A DNA stretch of 64,000 nt, taken from Theristus sp. LFF4_11 (Eukaryota; Nematoda; Chromadorea; Monhysterida; Xyalidae). The position numbers and the translations under genes are program-made. Shown piece by piece: positions 34,440-45,800 of the stretch; position 1 is the first letter of the stretch, and each line of letters begins with the position of its first letter. Below the pieces are notes generated by a model, which saw nothing but the letters and a program-made list of their open reading frames with translations, had not been told where the DNA came from and ran no database searches. The stretch lies in the NCBI GenBank assembly GCA_030248135.1, contig JASANC010005530.1, positions 33,517 through 97,516 of the forward strand, written 5' to 3'.

Positions 34440-37400
34440 TTACTCGACGGTCACAACAGCCCCCTCTTGGTTCACGGACGTTCGCCCAGCAGTCGCCGTC
34501 GTCACCACCGCGTTCGTGCCACCACTGAGGCCAACGTTTTGCAACGAGATCGTCAACGGTTCATTCTGGCCAAGCAACCTCGACGGCAACACAATCACCT
34601 GGCGCACAGAGTAGAGTCGCGATTTGAATGAGCTCGCACGCTTTTTTTGTCACGCTCACACAAACACTGGTACAGTTGACGCATACGTGTGTGTGTGTGT
34701 GCCGGTGTGTTTGTGTCGTGAGTGTGCAACACCACTGTGCTATAATAAGCGACTGACTGCTGAAAGAAACCGTTCAAACGATCCGCAACCAAGCCAATCA
34801 ACTCGCTCACAAAAACAGAATGTGCTTGTTTCTCTATGGTAAAACCAATCCAAAGAACATCTTCGGCGGTTCTGCCTCGACTGGCACGCACTGACCAGCC
34901 AGGCAGCTATGCGTCCACTTGCCGGCGGATTTCACCGATCTCGTCTGTAACTAGGGTCCGAGAACAAAATGAAGAACCCGAGAACAAAACGAAGAACCCG
35001 AGAACAAAACGAAGAACCCGAGAACAAAATGAAGAACCCGCAATTTTTAAAGTAAACTGAAAAAACCGCCACCTGCGGCGCAGTGGCGTCCGGTGCGGTC
35101 GCGGGCGGCGCGATGTACAAAACGGTCGGCGGTGCTCGATCGCTGCCCGCGCCCGCGCAACAGTCGACCGTGTTCCAATAGCAGCAGATCAGACTGGCGC
35201 TCACGACGAGCGATATGACTGCGACAAACAGCGGAGTTTTTCAAAAAGTTTTGTTGCGAGCGAAATAAATATTGCAAGTCAAGCAAGCAAATACTCGAAT
35301 ACTGAACTTCAGTCTTGGTCTGGTGAACTGATCCGTGAAGTCGTAAATGCTAAACTTTTTATCGCATTTATCAGTCACTCACAACACAACACACGGCTTG
35401 TAAATGCAAAAAGTGTTCGTGGAAGCCAAAAAAATTCGGTCGTCAGACTACAGTCTTCAGCTCTTCAATGCACCGCGCGCGGCAACTTCAAATGCAGCCA
35501 ATCAGTCGTTTACTTGCACAACGTCGAACGGTCAACAGTCGAACACTAAATTATAGGCAATTAGCTGATTGGTTGGTGGTCACGTGCATGTATGTGTCCT
35601 GTGCAAAGCAAACTCCGCCTCCACAGCAATGCCTGTACAGAAAGCGTGCATGCACGTGACCAGACAGCCGACCAATCCGCTGATATTGCCGATGATTTCC
35701 ACTGACACTGGAGCACAGCGAGACACAACAGAATCCAGTTGAACATCGTCGCGTACGCTCGAGCGCGATTCCACCAGATCACGTACGAGTCGACCGGCGA
35801 TCCGTGGTGGATGCGCTCGTGGCTGGACTGAACGACGTACACTGCACAAGGGGAGACACGATGCACTCAATGCGAGCGGACACCGAATGTTGTGTGCAGT
35901 ACGCGAGCAAACGTGTCGGCTGTCTTCGTTTTGTTGTTGTTGAACATGACCGCTTTTTTCCAATATAACTTCACAGCACTAACATCCCTCACACATGTGA
36001 AACTAAGAAGGCTTTTCAAACGTGATTGAACGGGTAATTCAAACAGGGCACTAGTTTCACCCCCACTAGTAGGGAAGCCACTGGGTAACGCAACGGGACG
36101 GGATGCCCAGTTTCCTCCGGAGATATTCCCTGTACCAACAACAAGCCAACAAAGTTTGATCAGTTCGGGTTTCTGGAATAAGGGGTGGTGATGGGGAGGG
36201 GGGGGGGGGTGACTACCTAATTTTTAAAACTCGCAAAAATTTTCAAAACTGACCAGTCGACACGAACGTCAGTATCAGCGCGAACAAGCAGCCAATCACC
36301 GTGAAGACGAAATACGTCACGAGCATGCAGCGCGCGCGCGGGAAATTGAAAACGGCCGATAAGCCGAAGGCGGCTGTTAGGATGAACAACACTGAGGACC
36401 AACCGCCATAGCCGACGTGACAGCTGGTGCTGAAGAAGGTACACGTAGAGTTGGTAAAAAAACCGGTTTTTTATATTGCCAGGAAAAAAACCGGTTTCTT
36501 TTCCGTTTTAAAACCGTTTTAAAACCATAAAAAACCGAATGCTTCCCAGCTCCTAAACTTTCCAGAACTTGGCATCTTGAACTCAAAATAGGAAATACAT
36601 CAAAATTAGTGATTTTGAGCAGCGTAAAATGCTGTTTTCGGGCATACAACCGACCCAATTTGCTATTTTTGCCACCCAATGCTACCCAATTTTTTGTTTC
36701 AAATCAAACCAATTTCGCTTTTATTGGTTTCCAGGGCAGCACGTTCACTAAATTGAAAACAAAGACTGGGCAGTGACCGTGTAGGTGTGGGGAGCGGGGA
36801 GGGACGGTTGCAAGGAGACCGGATAGCTGACCCCGATTAGGGGGCGAGATTTGCAGAACTGCAAAGTGAAACCGGTAGCGGATTGCGTTCGAAAAATAAC
36901 ATATTTCATCAGTTACCCTTTGCAAATCGACAACATCGTCAGTCAGTCTGCATATGCACTTAGTTTAGCAGTCACCTTGTATTTCACTTGACCCTTGCCT
37001 CAAAAGCTTCTGCAAAATGATGCTTCACCAGTTCAGTTCGACACAGTTCACTGCACCGTTTTTCAAAAATATAATTTTACATTTTATCAATCAAACGAAG
37101 AATTGTGATTTTTGACAACGAAGTTTGAAAATTTTTAAGGTAAAAAACCGGTTCTTTATTTTTTCAAGAAAAAAAACTAAAAAAACCGGTTTTAAAACGG
37201 AAAAGAAACCGGTTTTTTTTCCTGTGCCAACCCTAGGTACACGTGGTGCTTTTTTGGCTTTTGACGTCAGATACAAAACGAACGAGCGAATAATGGACTA
37301 TGGCGATGATTTCAGCCAGGGCGAACCCTGTAGCGTCCAGCACCACCCTGTAGCGCCTGTCATCACAGAGCTGTTCATGAAGCAGTATTTAGTGACGCGG

Positions 37401-38416
37401 GTTGATGTACTATCGCGGCCCGCAAGATTCCGGCCCGTTTGGTTCCGGTCCGAAGAATTCAGCACGGGAGAATTTTTACAACCACGAACAATAAACTGCT
37501 GGAAGGAATGATTGTTTCCCAAAATTATCGCAAATCATTTGTCGCAATCGCAGGCTTAAAACTGACAGCAAAAAAAATTCCGCCATATTTAATCGTAAAA
37601 CTAAGCAACGTTGTTGTAGATCTCCTAAGCCAAGCCTTTTTACAGGTACGTCGGATTTAATTGTTTTAGCATGACTTTGTACATTATGGTCATCTTTGTA
37701 TTCATCACAGATCACGAAAAATCTCCACAGGTGGTTTGCAATTGTTCTGCTATTGCTGCAGAAAATTCGCCGGGCCGGAATCAAAAGGGCCGTAACTCTT
37801 CAGGCCGCAATTAAAGGGCAGAAATAAAACACACGAAGCTGAATCACATTACCAAATCACCGTTTAACCGAAGCACAACAAGAGAAGCTACTGAAAGAAA
37901 AACTCAAAAAAAAACGTCGAACACGAGAACGCACTAGGGCGCACGCATGCCATTATAGATGAAGCAGGCCCAGCCGATCACGAATATCAGCACGCCCAGC
38001 AACAATTGGCCGCAGACAAGGATTCGCAGCAGCTTCACACGTTTCTCACTGAACGGTGTTGCGGTTTGCCCGGTTTGCGGCGTCGGCCGAAACACCTCGA
38101 AACCGACGGTCTCCAAACGTTCGCTTGAGATCGAGCTGCCTGAATAGAACAAAAAACAACGCAAACTGTTATCGTCTTTCAGTTTCGTTGCGAGACTCAG
38201 TGCACGCATAGGAACCAGTTTCACGCATGACGCGGGAATTCAAAACTGCTAGTGATATCGGCTATTTTGAATTGCCACATAATAATGACTGAAACCAGTT
38301 TCCTTTCAACGTCGGCAAACGCACAGAGCCCAAAAAATTTATAATAATCATTGAAACAACAACTCACCGGAAACCGGCACGTCAGACACCGAATCAGTCA
38401 TTCGCGCGTAGTCCAT
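34440..38416 (-). CDS. TM-4: complete four-transmembrane tandem-array protein, 289 aa
   Basis: Best-defined array member. Exons are 38368-38416, 37935-38139, 36254-36429, 35707-35841, 35073-35218 and 34440-34598; phases 1, 2, 1, 1, 0 give one open frame of 289 aa. The start exon reads MDYARMTDSVSDVPVS. Likely membrane segments are TM1 at about 53-77, TM2 94-113, TM3 118-141 and TM4 177-203. Both ends should be cytoplasmic by the positive-inside rule (EKRVK before TM1). A short loop with CHVGYGGW precedes TM2, and a longer loop of about 35 aa precedes TM4. After TM4 come CCYW and CC (possible palmitoylation), then PTVLYIAPP with Tyr223, and a 52-aa Ser/Thr/Val-rich tail. An hAT element ends 16 bp upstream of the third exon. 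No signal peptide is seen. Function unknown. Confidence 0.88.
34962..35042. repeat. 20-bp tandem repeat GAACCCGAGAACAAAACGAA
   Basis: Four copies about 30 bp beyond the donor of the TM4-end exon of TM-4. The frame of the exon reads through into it but the conserved CAG/GTG donor comes first, so I treat it as intronic. Confidence 0.85.
36446..37235. mobile_element. Non-autonomous hAT element A, copy 1
   Basis: The ends read TAGAGTTGG and CCAACCCTA, and the flanking 8-bp duplication is GGTACACG (36438-36445 and 37236-37243). Both subterminal regions are rich in AAACCGGTTT motifs in inverted orientation. No coding frame. It is closely similar along its length to 50360-51169. It lies in intron 2 of TM-4, only 16 bp upstream of the third exon. 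Confidence 0.9.
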
Positions 38417-39870
38417 GTTGCACTTTTTTCTGAATTTCGCAACCGAATGCTCTCGTGAAGCGGGCTAGTTAAAGCATCTTCAAATTATACAGAGTAACCA
38501 TTCTCGTTTCAACGTTAGCGCACACGACGATATTGCTCGTGGTGAACAGCATGTGACGTCACGAAAGAAGTAATCGAAATAAACCCGTCATAATTCTCTG
38601 AAACCAGCTGTTTTTTTACACAAAAATGTGTCAACTGCATTGCAATAAGTTTTAGACACCATTTGATTTGTTTTTTTTTCATTCTCATTCAAACGCCTGC
38701 ACTGCAGCAAACTTGCAGCAACATATTATCTTTCATTTTGGTCCCGGTTCTCTATGCCTTTGCACACAGGGATAGGAAAAACGTTTCAAGAATCCGCGGG
38801 AATTCAAAATGGGGGTCGGGGGGGGAGAGAAGAGGGGGGGGGGCGGGCGGGGGGGGGGGGGGGGGCCGCCGGCCTCCCCCGAGCGCGGAAAGCCGCGCGG
38901 TCTTCCTGTAACGATAATAGACACTGAAGCAAACTTGCAGCAACATAGACTCAATGTCATGCCAGCCAATGTAACAAATCGTGGATTGAAACCACTAAAC
39001 AAACATACTAACCCACTTTTGTGTTTGATTTATTTATGCATTTTCGATACTTTCTTTGATTTACAATAAAAAAAGTAATTTAATCAATAATTAAAAATCG
39101 GTCGCATTTACAATTCACTAATTCTATTGTATTGTCAGTTTTTTGCATTTTTTTGTACACAAGACAAAAGAAAAACTTCAAACAAAGTTGGCAAGTCACA
39201 CGATCTCATAATTTTTGAAATGCAATCATTCTTCAAAAAATCTTACTTTGAGAACTCATAAATCCGCAAAAGTTGCACAGTAAATTTTGATGACTAGAAA
39301 CAGAAAGAATAGAAATCATCGAACCCGCAATAAGTTAAGAAGACCCTTTGTAAAAAGACAAAAATCAATGATCATTAGTTGATAAACAAAGACAACTAAA
39401 CAAAGGCAAAAAAGACATTCGAGAAAAATAAAAACAAGTTACAAAGATACACACAAGAACGAAAACAAGATGTAAAAGGGACAAAATAAAATACAAAACG
39501 TGAAAAAAGCGAATGGAAAACAATCTATCGGATAAAAATACACAAACGTTTCATGGTCAATTTTTGAAAGAAACGGTCAATTTCAATTCCCGCACAGAAG
39601 CCACCATTTTGTTTAAAAGTGCTTTACTCCCGCATGAAAAAAGGGGGAAGCTGAAGTTTTTTTTCACCACACAGCGCGCATCTCTGCGGAAATGTGAATT
39701 TTTTAATTGGTATTTCCTGAACTAAATTCAATTCGAGACTTTTTTCCCCATAATGGCAGGCAAGCAAACTAACTCGATGTTTATACAAAAAACATTAATT
39801 GTTGTTGTTGAATCTTGCTTTTATAGAGCGAAAAACTGACAGAAAGTTCAATTTTCGGTTGATTCATATT

Positions 39871-42800
39871 TTACGTGAGCGATATCTTGATTGGTTGGTT
39901 GTGCGGCAAGTTTGATGGCAAAACAATCACCTGAAAAAATGTTATGATTAACGAAATTTAAAATGTTTTTCAGCATTTCATTTCAGTGTTCAGTTCTAGA
40001 GAACGCCGTTGAGTTTTCTATGGCATTAAGTGCCCATATACAGTGCCACTGAGTTCCTGAATGAAGAAATCAAGAAACATCACAGCTCCGTTTTTTTCAT
40101 GCAAGCCGATTCACCAATGTCTGCTCGTCAGCGTGATGTGAGGACATACTGAAATGTGTACAGTCCATCTGGAAAATATATGCAACATGACGTCAACATG
40201 ACGTCATGACAAACCAATCAGCGCTGAGAACTGTTCATGATTAACCAATCAGCGCTGAGAGTTGCCATGGACCAACCAATCAGCTAGTTGCATATATTAG
40301 CAAGATAGACTGTATGTTGATTCGTGAATTTACTCAGGCGCTCAGCGGTGTAGCACTATTGGACTGCAAGTTTTAAGATGCATTCATGAAGCAGTATTTA
40401 GTGGCCGCGTAGCTACGTGTTAACACAACTACTCGGTCACTAAATGGTGTTTCATGAATGCCGCATTGTAAAAACTGGCACAGGGACTTGCACTATTCGA
40501 CGCACCTTTGGTGCCACGCCGACGGTTGCCCCGCTGGCCGGCGGCGCAATGTAGAGCACCGTTGGCCCGTCGGAACTGCCCCCACCGCCGCCGCAGCAGC
40601 CGTCAGTGGTGTTCCAAAAGCAGCAGATCAAACTGCTGCTCACAATGTACGAAATCACTGAAACAAACAACAATTTCGGGAGTTTTTTTTTGTTCTGAAT
40701 GAACTCTCGTTTGTGGTTTTTGACCTCTGAACCACTTCTGTAACATTGATTCTCCAAAAAATGGCGAAACTGCTGCTAAGCTCCTTGTCTGAAAACCGGC
40801 AAACATCTTGACCGCATGTACGCTTTTCGTGCACACAAACACACTGGCACATTGCACACATGGACCGAACGTCACAAACGCGAAAAAAGTGTGAGCTAAA
40901 ATCTTCGTCTGAAAATCGTGTTAAACGTGTCGTAATATGCGTTTGCATACACAGACAGAAAAAAAATGTTTCACGGCGGTTCAAAATCAGCAGAACTGAA
41001 CACAATCTGACGGCAGTTTTGTGAAAAAATGAAAAACAAAACAAATCAGAATCTTTTTCACGCAATAATTCATATTCGGATTACGTGTGATGTTTTCTCT
41101 AAAACTACGTTTGTGTGGCGAAACAGCGCGTTCAGTATTCAGCTGTGCGGCATTCAACATTACTCCGCCTTTGCATGAAAGGATTACACACACTCTGTTA
41201 TAGCCCAATGATGCTGCAGAGGCAGAAACAAACACACAGGCACACAAGCGCGCATGCGTGTGCGTGCGACGGCGCAACATTACGGTCGTATACAGTCAAA
41301 CTCTGAATTATATTAAGCTGATTGGTTGGGGGTCACGTCACGTGCATGCATGCTTTTTGTGCAGGTGTACTCCGCGCCAATAGCAAGGCCTGCACAGAAA
41401 GCTGCCGTAACACCGTAATCCCAACCCAACCAATCAGCTGATTCGCTATAATTTCGAGTTCGACTGCAAGTGAATGGAACTCTTTAAACCAGCACCATCT
41501 TCATTGAAAAATTCACACAATTTTTAGACAAGGACTTCTCAATCGACCAGAAAAAATACCGAAAAAAACGCACGCTGACAAACGGCGAGCAAGCCGAGCG
41601 TCACGTGCAGTAGTCTCATAGTCTCGATCTCATCGTTTGTATCGACCGGCCCAGACATGAGCATCACTGAAATGGGCGCTGAAATCTATTTGTTGTTTGA
41701 CTTTTAGCACGCGCCACCACCGACTTAAAGGTACCAAACACCGGCTGGTTTCGGACGGCCATGCGTTCACCCTCGTGGGCGTGGCCTGGTGGTAGCGCGT
41801 TAGACTCTTGTTAGTGCGTTCGGGCGACCGAGCCCCGCCGAGGGGTGTATCGGCACTTAAGGACAGCGAAAACTCGATGGGCGCCCTACTCAATGGCGTT
41901 CTATACGCTTCTCTGGGTTTGCCCTGGCTGAAAACATCGCCTGAAATCCCAACAACAACAACAACAGTCGCAAACAAACGTCACACATGCGCGCATGTCG
42001 CACAACAACAGACACGTGGTGTGTGCCTGTGTGTTCGTGGGCGGTGCGCGACTGTGCAACATTACCGTGCTCATGAACGCACGACCAGGGCGTTTCCTCC
42101 CACCCCCAAAATTTTTTGTTGCGATTTCAGGGGCTGAAATTGTGACAGAAAGAAGGTTTTCGGGTACGCTGAGTTCAAAAATCTTATTTACAAGTTTGCC
42201 CGACGCTTCTACTGTGCCCTAACCGCGTATGCCATGGGGATGAGGAGGGAAAATTCCTTGATAATCAATTTTAAATGAAAAAACGCACCACAAGGAACCT
42301 GAAATCCTGTTACAATTACAAATCGAGGTCGCTGAGTCCGAATACAACGTTTATTTTGCCATACGAAATACTCCGCGCCCTAAAAACGGCCTCTATAGGG
42401 ACAGAAAGGGAAAAAATTGAAAAAATCGGAAACTAGCCAAAAAAATTGAAAACTAAGCCATAAACACAAATCGAGGTCGCTGAGTCCGAATATGACGTTT
42501 ATTTTGCCATACAATTTACTCCGGGCCCTAAAAACAGCCTCTATAGGGACGGAAAGGGAAAAATTGAAAAAAATCGGAAACTAGCCAAAAAAATCTGAAA
42601 ACTAAGCCATAAACACAAATCGAGGTCGCTGAGTCCGAATATGACGTTTATTTTGCCATACAAATTACTCCGGGCCCTAAAAACAGCCTCTATAGGGACG
42701 GAAAGGGAAAAAATTGAAAAAATCGGAAACTAGCCAAAAAAATCTGAAAACTAAGCCATAAACTCAAATCGAGGTCGCTGAGTCTGAATATGACGTTTAT

Positions 42801-45800
42801 TTTGCTATTCGAATTACTCCGCGCCTTAAAAACGGCCTCTATAGGGACGGAAAGGAAAAAAAGTGAAAAAATCGGAAACTAGCCAAAAAAATCTGAAAAC
42901 TAAGCCATAAACACAAATCGAGATTGCTGAGTCCGAATATGACGTTTATTTTAACATACAAATTACTCCGCACCCTAAAAATGGCCTCTATAGGAACGAA
43001 AAGGGGAAAATTAAAAAAATCGGAAACTAGTCCAAAAAATTTGAAAACTAGGCCATAAACACGAATCGAGGTCGCTGAGTCCGAATATGACGTTTATTTT
43101 GACATACGAATTACTCCGCACCCTAAAAATGGCCTCTATAGGGACGAAAAAGAAAAAATTTGAAAAAATCGGAAACTATTCAAAAAAATCTGAAAACTAA
43201 GCCATAAACACAAATCGAGGTTGCTGAGTCCAAATAGATTTTTTTTCCTTTTCGTCCCTATAGAAGCTGTTTTTAGGGTGCAGAGTAATCCATATGGCAA
43301 AATAAACGTCATATTCAGACTCAGAGATCTCGATTTGTGTTTATGGCTCAGTTTTCAGATTTTTTGTTAAGTTTCCAATTTTTTTGATTTTTTTCTTTTC
43401 GTCCCTACAGAAGCCGTTTTTAGGGTGCGGAGTAATTGGTATGGCAAAATAAATTTCATATTCGAACTCAGCGGCCTCGATTTGTATTTATGGCTCAGTT
43501 TTCAGATTTTTTTGACTAGTTTCCGATTTTTTCTCTTTTTGTCCCTATAGTGGTTGTTTTTTGGGGGTGCAGTGTAATTCGTATAGCAAAATAAACGTCA
43601 TATTCGGACTCAGCGACCTCGATTTGTGTTTATGGCTTAGTTTTCAGATTTTTTTGGCTAGTTTCCGATTTTTTTCAATTTTCCCTTTTCAACCCTATAG
43701 AGGCCGTTTTTAAGGTGCGAAGTAATTTGTATGTTAAAATAAACGTCATATTCGGACTCAGCGACCTCGATTTGTGTTTATGGCTTAGTTTTCAGATTTG
43801 TTTGGCTAGTTTCCGATTTTTTTAATTTTTTTCTCTTTTCGTTCCTATAGAGGCCATTTTTAGGGTGCGGAGTAATTCGTATGTCAAAATAAACGTTATA
43901 TTCGAACTCAGCGACCTCGATTCTTGTTTATGGCTTAGTTTTTCAAATTTTTTTGACTAGTTTCCGATTTTTTTAATTTTTTTACCTTTTCGTTCCTATA
44001 GAGGCCATTTTTAGGGTGCGGAGTAATTCGTATGTCAAAATAAACGTCATATTCGGACTCAGCAACCCCGATTTGTGTTTATGGCTTAGTTTTCAGATTT
44101 TTTGGCTAGTTTCCGATTTTTTCAATTTTTTCCTTTTCCGTCCATATAGAAGTTGTTTTTAGGGCGCGGAGTAATTTGTATGCCAAAATAAACATCATAT
44201 TCGGACTCAGCGACCTCGATTTGTGTTTATGGCTTAGTTTTCAAATTTTTTTGGCTAGTTTCCGATTTTTTCAATTTTTACCTTTTCCGTCCCTATAGAG
44301 GCCGTTTTTAGGGCGCGGCAAAAATTCGTATGGCAAAATAAACGTTATATTCGGACTCAGCGACCTTGATTTGTAATTGTAACAGGATTTCAGGTTCCTT
44401 GTGGTGCGTTTTTTTATTTAAAATTGATTATCAAGGAATTTTCCCTCCTCATCCCCATGGCATACGCGTTTAGGGTACAGTAGAAGCGTCGGGCAAATTT
44501 GTAAATAAAATTTTTGAACTCAGCGTACCCGAAAACCCCCTTCTGTCACGGTTTCAGCCCCTGAAATCGCAACAAAAAATTTTGGGGGTGGGAGGAAACG
44601 CCCTGCGCACGACTATCAGACTGTTCACACGACTATGAGAAACGGCAAAGCGAGAAAAAAAGACAGTCGCTTGTTTCGTTGCACCTGCGGACACGAGCGA
44701 GAGAAACGCGGCCGCAATCGAACTGAGGATCGCCAGGACGAAATAGCCGACGAGCACGCAGCGCGCACGCGGGAACGCGCACGAAGCAGCGACGCCCATC
44801 GAGGCGGCAACGAGCAGCAACACCGACGTCCACCCGCCGACACCCGGCGTGCAGCCAGCCCTTCTCACATCATACGACCTGCAGACACGACAGAAAAAAC
44901 CAACCATACAAGGTCAAGGTCGCGTTCGTCGAAACCGGTCACGTTTTATCAGCGGTTTTTAACTACAGAAGCCATGCATCACGTTATCACCAACCAACCA
45001 ATCAGCTGATTGCCTACAATTTAGAGGTCGACTGTATCACACGAAGGTGGCGTCTTAGAGTACACAGAATGCATGCATGCATCACGTGGCCAATGGTCAC
45101 CAATCGATCAGCTAAATGGCATATGTCATAGAAATAAGACTGCATATTGATGTGCTGGTGCGGTTGTTTTCAAACGACAACAAAGAAAGTGCCCAGCCAG
45201 TATGATTCAAGCGTCTTTAAACGTCTTGTTTTTACAGTGTGTTTGTTAAACCCGTCCCCTTTTTTCGAATACGAATACTAACGATGCAACGAACGGGCGC
45301 ATCGGAGTTGTAAGCAGACATATTCAGCGACAAACGGGGTGTTTGACTTTCGCCAAACCCGCTACAATTCGTTTTTCTTACTGCCATTCAACGTTTCTCA
45401 TGCTCTGTATTCTGCAAAAAAATGACAGGTTTAAAGAAACATACTGTACCTGAAGACGAAATGCGTCATGACAAAGCAGGCCCAGCCGACAACGGCCGTG
45501 ACGACGGCCATCAGCAGCTGCACGACACTGAGCACTTTCAACGTTCCTATGCGTTTCGCGCCGAAAACGGCCGTCGGTGGCGGAGAGACGCGCTGCTTGG
45601 TGACGACTGCTTCGCTCATTTGCACGCCTGATGTCGAGACTGAATCGCCTGATCCTGCAAGGGGGGCCGGGCATTGGAAAGCTGGAAGAATATAACTGAA
45701 AATAATAGTATGCTTGCGTTGGCATGCGGCCAACGAGGGCAGGCTGATGTTTCGTGCTGCCATGACCATCCCTCGGCGCACGTAACATTTTTGAGACGGT

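Noticed and set aside
34969..35072. Read-through of the TM-4 TM4-end exon into the 20-bp repeats
   Set aside because: All paralogs use the CAG/GT donor at this point, and the joined tail exon at 34440-34598 is in frame.
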